Shown: one piece after another, positions 36,021-44,730 of the stretch | How positions within the stretch are numbered: the first letter of the stretch is position 1 | How the letters are laid out: every line of letters begins with the position of its first letter | Source: Bacilli bacterium | GTDB taxonomy: Bacteria > Bacillota_I > Bacilli_A > RF39 > UBA660 | DNA: 64,000 nt | Direction of reading: 5' to 3' | NCBI GenBank assembly: GCA_017541325.1 | Contig: JAFXZI010000003.1 | Location: 1-64,000 of the forward strand | Made by a program: the position numbers and the translations under genes | The notes under the pieces: model-generated | Seen by the model: only the letters and a program-made list of their open reading frames with translations | Database searches by the model: none | What the model was told of the DNA's origin: nothing

Positions 36021-36036
36021 TGTTTCACGTGAAACA
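36021..36036. promoter_or_regulatory. parS site 2
   Basis: Perfect TGTTTCACGTGAAACA in repeat unit 2, 208 bp from site 1. Confidence 0.95.
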
Positions 36037-36081
36037 TTGGATATAAAATTTATTTTTTTATATTATAAATATGCTAGAATT

Positions 36082-36095
36082 ATTTCCCGGGAAAT
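36082..36095. promoter_or_regulatory. Noc-binding site 2 (NBS)
   Basis: Perfect ATTTCCCGGGAAAT, 61 bp after the start of parS2. Confidence 0.92.
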
Positions 36096-36225
36096 ATTTT
36101 GTTGTTTTATAAGTTCACATAAAACATAGTTTTTCGTTTGTTATAAAAATAATATAATAAGCAATTATAACAGTAATAAAGAGATATTATATAAATAGTT
36201 AATTAATTTAATTAAAAATAATCAA

Positions 36226-36241
36226 TGTTTCACGTGAAACA
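36226..36241. promoter_or_regulatory. parS site 3
   Basis: Perfect TGTTTCACGTGAAACA, 205 bp from site 2, at the beginning of an incomplete third unit lacking an NBS. Confidence 0.95.
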
Positions 36242-36411
36242 TTACATTATATTTATATCTATATTTATTTATTAGTTGTTTTAGATATTTTATTTATGCT
36301 TAAAAAAAACATATTACTCTACTATTTTGAATATTAATAATCATGAATAATCAAGATTATGTTTCGTTATCTAATTTAACATATAATTAATCTATATTTT
36401 AATTTTTTCAA

Positions 36412-36427
36412 TGTTTCACGTGAAACA
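36412..36427. promoter_or_regulatory. parS site 4
   Basis: Perfect TGTTTCACGTGAAACA with no NBS paired after it. Confidence 0.95.
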
Positions 36428-36536
36428 TTGAATTTTTAAACAACATTTAATATTAACTAGTATTTTTAAAATAATTTATAGGATTACTTATCTTTGCTTA
36501 ATTATAGATTTATTCTATATGATCAAAATAAAACAA

Positions 36537-36552
36537 TGTTTCACGTGAAACA
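36537..36552. promoter_or_regulatory. parS site 5
   Basis: Perfect TGTTTCACGTGAAACA in the diverged partial copy next to tadA. Confidence 0.95.
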
Positions 36553-36596
36553 TTGTATATTAGTTTAATTTTAAATATTATAAATTTGTTAAAATT

Positions 36597-36610
36597 ATTT
36601 CCCGGGAAAT
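36597..36610. promoter_or_regulatory. Noc-binding site 3 (NBS)
   Basis: Perfect ATTTCCCGGGAAAT, 60 bp after the start of parS5 and only 3 bp beyond the tadA stop codon. Confidence 0.92.
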
Positions 36611-36613
36611 AAT

Positions 36614-37036
36614 TTATCTTTTGTTTTTAAAAAAATCTTTTATTAATAATTCAGATTTTTTATTATCTATATTTTTAATCCATTCAATATTTTTTAAAAT
36701 TTTATTAGTAATAATACTATATTCTTCATTATTATTAGTAGCTGAAGTATATATTTTACAGATTCTAGCCTGTTCAATTGCACTTGCACACATAGGACAT
36801 GGTTCTAAAGTAATATATATTTCACATTCTTCTAATCTCCAATTTTTTAATTTTTTATTAGCTTTTGTTATTGCAATTATTTCTGCGTGATCAATTGTTT
36901 TATTAGTTTTATTCTTTTTATTATGTGCTTTAGATATTACTTTTCCATTTTTTACTATTACAGCTCCGACCGGAATCTCATCATTTATTTTTGCTTTTTT
37001 TGCTTCTTTGTATGCTATTTCCATATATTTATTCAT
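36614..37036 (-). CDS. tadA: tRNA(Arg) adenosine-34 deaminase TadA
   Basis: TadA converts A34 of tRNA-Arg(ACG) to inosine. The start is taken at the ATG at 37036 (MNKYMEIAYKEAKKA, 140 residues), with GTGGTG upstream; the GTG four codons earlier is less likely. The zinc deaminase motifs are H50-A-E52 and PC80-PMC83, with Glu52 as proton shuttle. It lies between the SRP RNA and the parS/NBS array. tadA-SRP RNA-dnaX is the Bacillus order, here with the array inserted before dnaX. Confidence 0.96.
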   Translation of the reverse strand: MNKYMEIAYKEAKKAKINDEIPVGAVIVKNGKVISKAHNKKNKTNKTIDHAEIIAITKANKKLKNWRLEECEIYITLEPCPMCASAIEQARICKIYTSATNNNEEYSIITNKILKNIEWIKNIDNKKSELLIKDFFKNKR

Positions 37037-37080
37037 TTTTAACACCACACGAACATATGTATTATATTTTTAACTATAAA

Positions 37081-37162
37081 AAATGATGCACATGCATAAA
37101 ATATGTTAAGGCTGCTATCTTCCAATCCTGACCTGGTTCCACAATTACACATTGCATCATTT
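37081..37162 (-). ncRNA. ffs: Signal recognition particle RNA, small bacterial type
   Basis: On the minus strand the conserved domain IV reads GGAACCAGGTCAGGATTGG followed by AAGATAGCAGCC, containing the GGAAG-type tetraloop and the Ffh-binding symmetric loop. The ends AAATGATGCA and TGCATCATTT pair to close an 82-nt hairpin, and a T run follows. This is the 4.5S-like short form without the Alu domain of Bacillus scRNA. Ends are approximate. Confidence 0.92.
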
Positions 37163-37164
37163 AT

Positions 37165-37193
37165 AATATATTATATTTTTTAAAATATTTCAA
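37165..37193 (-). promoter_or_regulatory. Predicted SRP RNA promoter
   Basis: On the minus strand TTGAAA (37193-37188) and TATATT (37170-37165) are 17 bp apart, a few bases before the SRP RNA 5' end. It begins 10 bp before the gyrA stop. Confidence 0.55.
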
Positions 37194-37197
37194 GAAA

Positions 37198-39744
37198 TTA
37201 TTCTTCTTGCTTATCTACTTCTTGTTCTTGTTGTTCTTCATTTTCCTCTTCTTCTTCATCATTTTTTAGAATTGTTGTTATTGTTGCAACTTTTTGTTCA
37301 TCTTTTAAATTAATTAATTTAACTCCTTGAGTATTTCTGCTTAACGTAGATATTTGATCTAGAGATATTCTTATTACTATACCTAAATCAGTAATGATAA
37401 CAAGATCTTCATTTCCTTCTACACATCTAAATCCGATCATTTTACCTGTTTTATCAGTTGTATTTAGAGCTTTTACTCCTTTACTTCCTCTATGAGTTAA
37501 TCTATATTGTTCTGCTTTTGTTTGTTTTCCATATCCATTTTCAGTAACTACAAGGATATTTGCATCATCTGTTGATACTGCTGCACCTACTACTGTGTCA
37601 TTATCTTCAATATCCATTCCTCTAACTCCAGAACTTGCTCTACCCATTACTCTAACTTCTGATTCGTTAAATTTAATCATTTTTCCATTATCTGCACCAA
37701 TCATAATCAATTTATTTCCATTAGATTTAGATACTGTTATTAATTCATCTTCTTCTTTAAGAACAATTGCTTTTTTACCATTATTTCTAATACTAGCAAA
37801 TTCTTCTATCGCTGTTCTTTTAATAATTCCATTTTTAGTAACAAATACTAAATATTTATTATCATTATCTTCAGGATTTATTGATAACATTGATGTAATT
37901 TTTTCTTCTTTTTCAATAGGAAGTAAATTAATAATAGGTAATCCTTTAGATTGTCTGCTATATTCGGGAATTTCATATCCTTTTAATGAATATACCTTTC
38001 CTCTATTACTAAAGAATAATAATAAATCGTGAGTTCTCATTGAAACCATTTTCTCTGGGAAATCTTCTTCATTTGTAGACATCCCTTTAATTCCAACTCC
38101 TCCTCTATTTTGAGTTCTAAAATTATCATCTTGCACTCTCTTAATATATCCTTTATTAGTTAGTGCAATTAAGATGTTTTCTACAGGAATTAATGATTCA
38201 TCCTCAATATAATCAATTGCAGTCATATCTATATGAGTACGTCTTTCATCAGCAAAACGTTTCTTTATATCAAGCATTTCTTCTTTAATAATATTTAATA
38301 CTCTTTCTGGTTTAGCTAAAATATCTCTATAATCATCAATTTTAACAAGTAAATCTGCTAATTCGCTTTCTACTTTTTCTCTTTCTAATCCAGTTAATCT
38401 TCTTAATTTCATTTCAAGAATACTATTTGCTTGAATATCATCTAATCCAAATTTTGACATTAAATTAGATTTTGCTTCTTCATCAGAATCTGCTGCTCTA
38501 ATAGTTTTAACAACTTCATCGATATTATCAAGTGCAATTTTTAATCCTTCTAAAATATGTACTCTTTCTTCAGCTTTATTAAGATCATATCTTGTTCTTC
38601 TTATAATTATTTCTTTTTGATGTTCAATATACTTACTTATAATATCTTTTAATCCAAGAGTTCTAGGAGTTCCATTATCAAGAACTAATAGAATTATTCC
38701 ATAACTAATTTGAAAATTAGTATGTTTATACAAGTTATTTAATACTACTTGTGGATTTGCATCTTTTTTAAGAGTTATAGTAATTTTTACTCCATCTTTT
38801 AAATCAGTATGATAATCGCTTATTCCATCTATTACTTTATCTCTTACAAGTTCTGCAACTTTATTTTTTAATTCCATAGTATTTACACCATATGGTACTT
38901 CATCAATGATAATACTATGGTGACTTCCTGTTTCTTCTATCGAAGCTTTACTTCTAATAGTAATACTTCCTCTACCAGTTTCATATGCTTTTTTTATTCC
39001 TGAATTTCCAAGTATAATTCCACCTGTTGGAAAATCTGGTCCTTTAATATATTGCATTAGACCTAATGTATCAATTTCAGGATTATCAATATATGCTACA
39101 CAACCATCAATTACTTCACCTAAATTATGAGGTGGAATATTTGTTGCCATACCTACTGCAATACCCATTGATCCATTTACTAATACATTTGGAAATCTAC
39201 TAGGTAATACTTGTGGTTCGTCTCTAGTTTCATCAAAGTTTTTATTCATATTAACAGTATCTTTGTTAATATCTCTAAGTAATTCTAAAGATAATTTAGC
39301 AAGTCTTGCTTCAGTATAACGGTATGCAGCTGCTCCATCACCTTCTATGTTACCAAAATTACCATGTCCATCAACTAGCATATATCTTTGGTTAAAATCT
39401 TGAGCAAGTCTAACCATTGCTTCATATATAGATGAGTCTCCATGTGGATGATAACGTCCCATAACATTACCAACTGTTGTTGCTGATTTTTTATGTGGTT
39501 TATCTGGAGTATTTCCATCTTCATACATTGACCATAATATACGTCTATGAACTGGTTTTAATCCATCTCTTAAATCTGGAATAGCACGTGATGTAATAAC
39601 ACTCATTGAATAATCTAAGAATGAATCTTTTACTTCTTTAACAATATTATTTTCAGTTAGTTTATCTCTTTCGTGAAATGTTCCACCAAAATCATTATTA
39701 TTTTCTAATACTTCTTCATTTTCTTTTATATTTTCATTATCCAT
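37198..39744 (-). CDS. gyrA: DNA gyrase subunit A
   Basis: GyrA cuts and rejoins DNA during negative supercoiling. The 848-residue protein has the active tyrosine Y143 in RYTEARL and the quinolone region GRYHPHGDSSIYEA with Ser104 and Glu108 at the E. coli S83 and D87 positions, so a sensitive genotype is suggested at S83. The C-terminal beta-pinwheel contains the GyrA box-like QRGGVGIKG near 542 (here QNRGGVGIKG), which supports gyrase rather than ParC. The last 20 residues are Glu/Gln-rich. It lies 11 nt after gyrB. Confidence 0.97.
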   Translation of the reverse strand: MDNENIKENEEVLENNNDFGGTFHERDKLTENNIVKEVKDSFLDYSMSVITSRAIPDLRDGLKPVHRRILWSMYEDGNTPDKPHKKSATTVGNVMGRYHPHGDSSIYEAMVRLAQDFNQRYMLVDGHGNFGNIEGDGAAAYRYTEARLAKLSLELLRDINKDTVNMNKNFDETRDEPQVLPSRFPNVLVNGSMGIAVGMATNIPPHNLGEVIDGCVAYIDNPEIDTLGLMQYIKGPDFPTGGIILGNSGIKKAYETGRGSITIRSKASIEETGSHHSIIIDEVPYGVNTMELKNKVAELVRDKVIDGISDYHTDLKDGVKITITLKKDANPQVVLNNLYKHTNFQISYGIILLVLDNGTPRTLGLKDIISKYIEHQKEIIIRRTRYDLNKAEERVHILEGLKIALDNIDEVVKTIRAADSDEEAKSNLMSKFGLDDIQANSILEMKLRRLTGLEREKVESELADLLVKIDDYRDILAKPERVLNIIKEEMLDIKKRFADERRTHIDMTAIDYIEDESLIPVENILIALTNKGYIKRVQDDNFRTQNRGGVGIKGMSTNEEDFPEKMVSMRTHDLLLFFSNRGKVYSLKGYEIPEYSRQSKGLPIINLLPIEKEEKITSMLSINPEDNDNKYLVFVTKNGIIKRTAIEEFASIRNNGKKAIVLKEEDELITVSKSNGNKLIMIGADNGKMIKFNESEVRVMGRASSGVRGMDIEDNDTVVGAAVSTDDANILVVTENGYGKQTKAEQYRLTHRGSKGVKALNTTDKTGKMIGFRCVEGNEDLVIITDLGIVIRISLDQISTLSRNTQGVKLINLKDEQKVATITTILKNDEEEEENEEQQEQEVDKQEE

Positions 39745-39755
39745 CTCGTCACCCC

Positions 39756-41687
39756 CTAAATATCAAGATTTTGAACATATATAGCATTTTCTTCAATAAA
39801 TTGTCTTCTAGGTTCAACTTCATCACCCATTAATTTTTCAAATACTGAATCAGCTGCTACACAGTCATCTACTGTTATCTTTCTTAATATTCTTTTATTA
39901 ATATCCATTGTTGTTTCATTTAATTCTTCTGCATCCATTTCACCTAAACCTTTCATACGAGCTATTTCTGCTCTATTACGAACGTTTTCAGGTAAACTTT
40001 TTAAATAACTATTTAATTCTTCTTCATCAAGAACATATTTTCTTGTTTTACCATGCATTATTCTAAATAATGGTGGTTGTGCTGCATATACATGCCCTGC
40101 TTCTACAATTGGTTTAAAGAATCTATAGAATAATGTTAATAATAATACTCTAATATGTGATCCATCTACGTCGGCATCGGTCATGATTATTATTTTGTCA
40201 TATCTTAACTTTGATAAATCAAAATATTCTCCTATTCCTGTACCAAAAGCAGTTATAATTGTTTTTATTTCTTCATTTCCTAAAGCTTTATCAAGTCTTG
40301 CTTTTTCAACATTTAATATTTTTCCTCTTAAAGGAAGAATAGCTTGAGTCATAGAATCTCTACCTTTTTTAGCAGAACCTCCTGCTGAATCTCCCTCGAC
40401 TATAAATATTTCAGATTCTGTTGGATCTTTACTTTTACAATCTGATAATTTACCAAAGAAATTAGTTGTTGATAAATCACTTTTTCTAGTTGCTTCTCTT
40501 GCTTTTTTAGCAGCCATTCTAGCATTTCTAGCAAGTATAGCTTTACCTATAATTGTTCTTGCTTCATCTGGATTTTCAAGTAAAAATCTTTCAAAACCTT
40601 CACTAAATACACTATCTGCTAAACTTCTAACTTCGCTATTTCCTAAACGTCCTTTAGTTTGTCCTTCAAATTGAGGATTTGGATGTTTACAAGAAATAAT
40701 CATTGTTAATCCTTCTTTAACATCATCATCTTTTAAGTTTTCATCTTTTTCTTTAAGTAAATTATTTTTTCTAGCATAACTGTTAATAACTCTTGTTAAT
40801 GCTCTTCTAACTCCTTCTTCATGAGTTCCACCATCATGAGTATTAATATTATTAACAAAACTATAGATATTTGAGTTGTAAGAAGTATTATATTGCATAG
40901 CAACTTCAAACATAACACCTTCTTTTTCTCCAATTAAGTGAATAATATCTTCATGAATAGGTGTTTTTTCTTGATTTATAAATCTTACATATTCACTGAT
41001 ACCACCTTCATACATAAATGTTTCACCAGTAGTATCTTCCATATCTCTATCATCTCTAATATTTAATGATAATCCTTTATTTAAGAAAGCCAATTCACGT
41101 GTTCTTACTTTTAAAGTTTCATAATCAAAAATATCTGTATCAAATATATTAGGATCTGGTTTAAATGTTACTGTTGTACCAGTTCTATTTGGTTCACATT
41201 CTCCTATAACATGTAAAGGTTCTACAATATGTCCACCATTTTCAAATCTTACTTTATAGATTTTAGAATCTTTATATACTGTTACTTCTACCCATGAAGA
41301 TAAGGCATTAACAACACTTGCACCTACTCCATGTAATCCTCCAGATACTTTATAACTCTTTCCATCAAATTTTCCACCAGCATGTAATACTGTATATACT
41401 GTTTCTACTGTTGATATTCCGGTTTTTGGATGGATTTCTACTGGTATTCCTCTACCATCATCCTTAACTGTTACTGAATTATCTTTATTTATTACTATTT
41501 CTACATTATTACAATATCCTGCAAGTGATTCATCTATAGCATTATCTACTATTTCCCAAACAAGATGATGTAATCCTTTTACATCTGTTGTTCCTATATA
41601 CATTCCTGGACGTTTTCTAACAGCCTCTAATCCTTCTAATACTTGAATTGATGATGAATCATATTTTTCATTTGTCTTTTCTTCCAT
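39756..41687 (-). CDS. gyrB: DNA gyrase subunit B
   Basis: GyrB supplies ATPase and Toprim functions to gyrase. From the ATG at 41687 it has 643 residues. An AAGGTGG site precedes it, while the GTG at 41696 would overlap the site. The GHKL ATP motifs are [10 protein letters not shown] near 48 and [14 protein letters not shown] near 118; the Toprim has [14 protein letters not shown] near 430 and [13 protein letters not shown] near 505. It overlaps the recF end by 20 nt, suggesting coupled translation of recF-gyrB. Confidence 0.97.
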   Translation of the reverse strand: MEEKTNEKYDSSSIQVLEGLEAVRKRPGMYIGTTDVKGLHHLVWEIVDNAIDESLAGYCNNVEIVINKDNSVTVKDDGRGIPVEIHPKTGISTVETVYTVLHAGGKFDGKSYKVSGGLHGVGASVVNALSSWVEVTVYKDSKIYKVRFENGGHIVEPLHVIGECEPNRTGTTVTFKPDPNIFDTDIFDYETLKVRTRELAFLNKGLSLNIRDDRDMEDTTGETFMYEGGISEYVRFINQEKTPIHEDIIHLIGEKEGVMFEVAMQYNTSYNSNIYSFVNNINTHDGGTHEEGVRRALTRVINSYARKNNLLKEKDENLKDDDVKEGLTMIISCKHPNPQFEGQTKGRLGNSEVRSLADSVFSEGFERFLLENPDEARTIIGKAILARNARMAAKKAREATRKSDLSTTNFFGKLSDCKSKDPTESEIFIVEGDSAGGSAKKGRDSMTQAILPLRGKILNVEKARLDKALGNEEIKTIITAFGTGIGEYFDLSKLRYDKIIIMTDADVDGSHIRVLLLTLFYRFFKPIVEAGHVYAAQPPLFRIMHGKTRKYVLDEEELNSYLKSLPENVRNRAEIARMKGLGEMDAEELNETTMDINKRILRKITVDDCVAADSVFEKLMGDEVEPRRQFIEENAIYVQNLDI

Positions 41688-42804
41688 CTTTTCCACCTTC
41701 TTCTATTACACTATTGTTATATATTTTAAAAATTTTTGCGTTATTTATTATTTTTTTATTTATACCTTTAATATCATTAGATGTAATTATAGTTTGATAA
41801 TCACTATTTATATATTTTATAAGATTATTCTTTCTTCTTTTATCTAATTCACTAAATATATCATCTAATAATATTATTGGTTTAATATTAGATTTTTCCT
41901 CAAAAATTTTTATTTCTGCAAATTTTAAAGCTATAAAAGCTAATTTTTGTTGTCCTTGTGAACCATATATTTTTATATCTTCATTATCTATTATTAATTG
42001 AAAATCATCTCTATGTGGTCCATATAAAGTCATTCCAAGAGTTATTTCTCTTTGTAAATTCTTTTTATATTTATTTTCTAATTGTTTTCTTATTTCTTGA
42101 TCACTAAATTCATTTAAATCAATATTAGTAATATATTTCATTTTTAGACTATTTAAATCACTTAAATCATAGTATATAGTTTCTAAATATTTATTAATAT
42201 CATTAATATAATCATTACGATATTTATATATTTCTATTTCTCTTTCAATTAAGTTATTTGTTAAAATATCTAAATAACTATAATCTCCTATACTATTTGT
42301 ATATAAAAGTTTTAAATAATCATTTCTCATCTTTAAAAGTTTATTAAATTCATTATATTTTTTTAAATAAATATTAGATTTTTGACTTATTTCGATATTT
42401 AAGAAATTTCTTCTTTCTATAGGAGAGCCTTTAATAATATTTAAATCTTCAGGAGAAGATAAAATAACTACTAAATTTCCTATATAGTCAGATATTTTAC
42501 GAACTATATTATCATTAATTTTTACCATCTTTTTATTATTATATAATTCGATAGACATCTTTTTAGGAACTTTATCCACTTTAATATCTCCAGTTATAAT
42601 AAACTTTTCTTGACCAGTTCTAATTAAATTAAAATCATTCGTTGTACGATAAGATTTAGTTAAAGCTAAAGTATAAATACTTTCTAATATATTTGTTTTT
42701 CCTTGAGCATTATTACCAATTATTATATTTATTCCATCAGAAAACTTAAGATTTAGATTCTTATAATTTCTAAAATTTATAAGTTTAATTTTTTTAATTA
42801 CCAT
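41668..42804 (-). CDS. recF: DNA replication and repair protein RecF
   Basis: RecF is an SMC-like ATPase that, with RecO and RecR, loads RecA at gapped DNA. The 378-residue protein has Walker [10 protein letters not shown] (30-38), the ABC signature [14 protein letters not shown] near 290 and Walker [14 protein letters not shown] near 320. The start [16 protein letters not shown] has no evident Shine-Dalgarno. A nine-codon frame with a good site overlaps it, so recF may depend on coupling. The usual small S4-domain gene between dnaN and recF (yaaA) is absent. Confidence 0.96.
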   Translation of the reverse strand: MVIKKIKLINFRNYKNLNLKFSDGINIIIGNNAQGKTNILESIYTLALTKSYRTTNDFNLIRTGQEKFIITGDIKVDKVPKKMSIELYNNKKMVKINDNIVRKISDYIGNLVVILSSPEDLNIIKGSPIERRNFLNIEISQKSNIYLKKYNEFNKLLKMRNDYLKLLYTNSIGDYSYLDILTNNLIEREIEIYKYRNDYINDINKYLETIYYDLSDLNSLKMKYITNIDLNEFSDQEIRKQLENKYKKNLQREITLGMTLYGPHRDDFQLIIDNEDIKIYGSQGQQKLAFIALKFAEIKIFEEKSNIKPIILLDDIFSELDKRRKNNLIKYINSDYQTIITSNDIKGINKKIINNAKIFKIYNNSVIEEGGKDGRKDK

Positions 42805-42827
42805 TTTAAACGTCCATAAATGCCCAT
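42798..42827 (-). CDS. Nine-codon leader peptide overlapping the recF start
   Basis: On the minus strand GGGGAAAGGTGAAAAT precedes an ATG at 42827 that opens MGIYGRLKW and TAA. Its TGG-TAA end overlaps ATGGTAA of recF, so terminating ribosomes would be placed at the recF start codon, which lacks its own site. This is a prediction from spacing and overlap; the peptide itself probably has no function. It could also be a remnant of a lost yaaA-like gene. Confidence 0.5.
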   Translation of the reverse strand: MGIYGRLKW

Positions 42828-42872
42828 ATTTTCACCTTTCCCCTGTTTAACTAGTCCTATACATACAAACCT

Positions 42873-42881
42873 ATTATACCA
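42873..42881 (-). promoter_or_regulatory. Predicted recF-gyrBA promoter
   Basis: On the minus strand TGGTATAAT (TATAAT at 42878-42873) with a weak TTTAAT -35 17 bp upstream. It lies after the comK terminator. Confidence 0.6.
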
Positions 42882-42901
42882 CTTAAAATTGATTTATTAA
42901 A

Positions 42902-42931
42902 GAAAAAGAGAACATTTAGTTCTCTTTTTAA
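42902..42931 (-). terminator. Terminator of the comK-like gene
   Basis: AAAAAGAGAAC and GTTCTCTTTTT form an 11-bp stem with a 5-nt loop. On the minus strand a T run follows. The dnaA-dnaN-comK transcript should end here. Confidence 0.9.
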
Positions 42932-42936
42932 CACTT

Positions 42937-43386
42937 TTATTTCTTTAATTTTCTTTTTCTTGATATTAATTCTAATCTATATGATCTAGATATTTGATTT
43001 TCTAATGATAATTTAGAAATATCCACATCTAACTGTTGATTATTTTTAAAAGTGATAGTTGTATAATTACCATTTCTATCATATTTCTTTATATAATTGT
43101 AATTTATCCAATAACAATCATCTAATAAAGATGATTTTGTAGGAAAAAATACTATATATTCACTATCTTCTACTAAAATAGGCACTTTATAATTACTATC
43201 TAGCATTTTTTTAGCAGCATTTAATCTTCCAGTATATGAACTACCATAAAAACTACAACTATCTTCCATAATCTTATAGGCACATTTATCAATTATATAT
43301 TCATTATCTAATTCTTTTACTAAACTTTGATTATAACTAATTGGTATTATTGCCATTGTTTGTTCATTAATCTCATAATCTTTCAT
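42937..43386 (-). CDS. comK: ComK-like competence transcription factor
   Basis: A 149-residue protein matching ComK in sequence and order: YEINEQTMAIIPI at the start (ComK has YEVNGATIAVLP); CSFYGSSYTGRLNAAKKML (CRFFGSSYAGR); KVPILVEDSEYIVFFPTKSS (PPIMVD...FLFPTLSS); CYWINYNYIK (CGWISHVHV); and LSLENQISRSYRLE (NSFENQVYRTAWL). ComK binds AT-boxes and activates DNA-uptake genes. B. subtilis ComK is longer (about 190), and its C-terminal tail is absent here. AAGGGGGA lies upstream. Its location between dnaN and recF, instead of yaaA, is unusual. Whether it activates competence here is inference. Confidence 0.85.
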   Translation of the reverse strand: MKDYEINEQTMAIIPISYNQSLVKELDNEYIIDKCAYKIMEDSCSFYGSSYTGRLNAAKKMLDSNYKVPILVEDSEYIVFFPTKSSLLDDCYWINYNYIKKYDRNGNYTTITFKNNQQLDVDISKLSLENQISRSYRLELISRKRKLKK

Positions 43387-43406
43387 AAAAATCCCCCTTC
43401 AAAAGA

Positions 43407-43450
43407 TATAAATGTGTTATATCACTTTAAAGTGGCGATTCACGGCGATT
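43407..43450 (-). promoter_or_regulatory. Predicted comK promoter with palindromic operator
   Basis: Read on the minus strand, TGATATAAC gives an extended -10. The perfect 12-bp palindrome CACTTTAAAGTG (43423-43434) sits just before it, in the spacer. Upstream, the 7-bp word GGCGATT occurs twice on the plus strand (43434-43440 and 43444-43450). This 75-bp gap follows the dnaN stop. The palindrome position is typical for a repressor operator, but its binder is unknown. Confidence 0.45.
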
Positions 43451-43461
43451 AATGGCTATAA

Positions 43462-44586
43462 TTAATAAGTTCTAATTGGAAGTACTAATTGTGTTAATGA
43501 ATCATCCTCTATTCCTTTAATAACAATAGGTTTAATCTCACCAACAAAATTAATTTCTACTTTTTCCTCATTAAATGATTTTAATGCTTCCATCATATAT
43601 TTTGCACTAAATGATATTTTAATATTTTCATCATTATTCTTATCAATTGGCATTTTTTCCTCTACTCTACCTATTTCAGCAGATTGACTTCTTAAGAATA
43701 ATGTATCATTTGTTGTTTCAAGTGTTACTATATTCTTCTCACGATCTGATGTAAGAATACTAGCTCTATCTATTACATTATATAAATCATTAATATTTAC
43801 TGTTACTTTAAGCATTGAATCCTTAGGTAATAGATTTGTTGTATTTGGATAGTTTCCACTAATTAATCTAGATTGAAAATATAAATTTTGATATTTAAAT
43901 AATATTTTATTAGTAAATATATGCATTTCTATATCTTCATCACTATCATTTAGAATTCTTGTGAACTCTATTATATTTTTACTTGGAATAACAATATCAT
44001 AACTTTCTTTAGAAGGATTACTTAAATTAACTACTTTTCTAGCTAATCTATAAGAATCTGTAGAATTACATTCTAAAATATTACCATTTATTTTAAAGTT
44101 AATTCCTGTTAATATTTGTCTTGATTCATCATTAGATGTAGCAAAAGAAGTTTGATTAACAATAGATTTGAACAATTTATTGTTTATAAGTATAAAATCT
44201 TTACTTTCTTCTAAAGATATTTTTGGATATTCATTATTACTAATACCATTTAAATTAAATTCACTGTTATCTGTTGATATTAATATTTTAGTTTCATCTA
44301 ATACTTCTATATTAATATATTCATCTGGTAATTTTCTAACTATATCTAAAATATATCTTCCTTGAATTACTACAATTCCTTCTTCATTTATTTCCATTTC
44401 TTCATTATTTAATGGAATAAATGTTTTTATAGTAATATCATTATCTGATGCAGTAAGAGTTAATCCATCTTTAGTTAAATCAAATTTAATACCTCCTAAA
44501 ACAGGAATAAGATTTTTTGTAGATATAGCTTTAGATACTTTATTTAAATTTTCTAATAATAGATCTTTCTTAATTTTTAGTTTCAT
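43462..44586 (-). CDS. dnaN: DNA polymerase III beta sliding clamp
   Basis: DnaN forms the ring dimer that holds polymerase on DNA. The 374-residue protein has the three repeated clamp domains. The N-terminus MKLKIKKDLLLENLNKVSKAI and the C-terminal VLPIRTY (near the canonical L-x-MPM/VLPxR-x ending) are typical. The start follows AAGAAGGAAG. It lies in the canonical dnaA-dnaN order, separated by a 144-bp AT-rich gap with a DnaA box. Confidence 0.96.
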   Translation of the reverse strand: MKLKIKKDLLLENLNKVSKAISTKNLIPVLGGIKFDLTKDGLTLTASDNDITIKTFIPLNNEEMEINEEGIVVIQGRYILDIVRKLPDEYINIEVLDETKILISTDNSEFNLNGISNNEYPKISLEESKDFILINNKLFKSIVNQTSFATSNDESRQILTGINFKINGNILECNSTDSYRLARKVVNLSNPSKESYDIVIPSKNIIEFTRILNDSDEDIEMHIFTNKILFKYQNLYFQSRLISGNYPNTTNLLPKDSMLKVTVNINDLYNVIDRASILTSDREKNIVTLETTNDTLFLRSQSAEIGRVEEKMPIDKNNDENIKISFSAKYMMEALKSFNEEKVEINFVGEIKPIVIKGIEDDSLTQLVLPIRTY

Positions 44587-44730
44587 TTTTCTTCCTTCTT
44601 TCTTATTATTTTTATAATAATGTTATTATTACAGTTGATAATGTTTATAACTATTTATTTCCTTATTTTATAAGATATTTTTAATTATTATCTTGTTAAT
44701 TAATTGTGGATAATTAAATTTTTATTAACA
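44587..44730. other. dnaA-dnaN intergenic region with a perfect DnaA box
   Basis: TGTGGATAA at 44705-44713 is a perfect DnaA box (reverse), and AGTTGATAA at 44633-44641 is a one-mismatch version. The remainder is almost pure A+T. With the boxes upstream of dnaA this gives a bipartite origin layout of the B. subtilis type. Confidence 0.65.

Larger units (their letters stand above)
36019..36223. repeat. Tandem repeat unit 2 with parS2 and NBS2
   Basis: Second copy of about 205 bp. A third incomplete unit starts at 36224 with parS3. The segment 36535-36610 (parS5 to NBS3) is a more diverged partial copy. Confidence 0.9.
35699..36613. other. 915-bp non-coding composite centromere-like region between dnaX and tadA
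   Basis: No credible reading frame exists here. The region is almost entirely A+T except for five perfect 16-bp parS palindromes and three perfect 14-bp Noc-binding palindromes. parS positions: 35813, 36021, 36226, 36412 and 36537. NBS positions: 35873, 36082 and 36597. A diverged parS-like site is at 35902-35917. It is about 10 kb left of the predicted oriC. ParB should load here and spread; Noc, encoded at 52.5 kb, should bind the NBS. No other perfect copies were noticed elsewhere in the window. Confidence 0.88.

Noticed and set aside
35811-36611. CRISPR array or insertion sequence in the repeat region
   Set aside because: The repeats are about 205 bp, tandem, without spacers or transposase. 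Palindromes match parS and NBS exactly.
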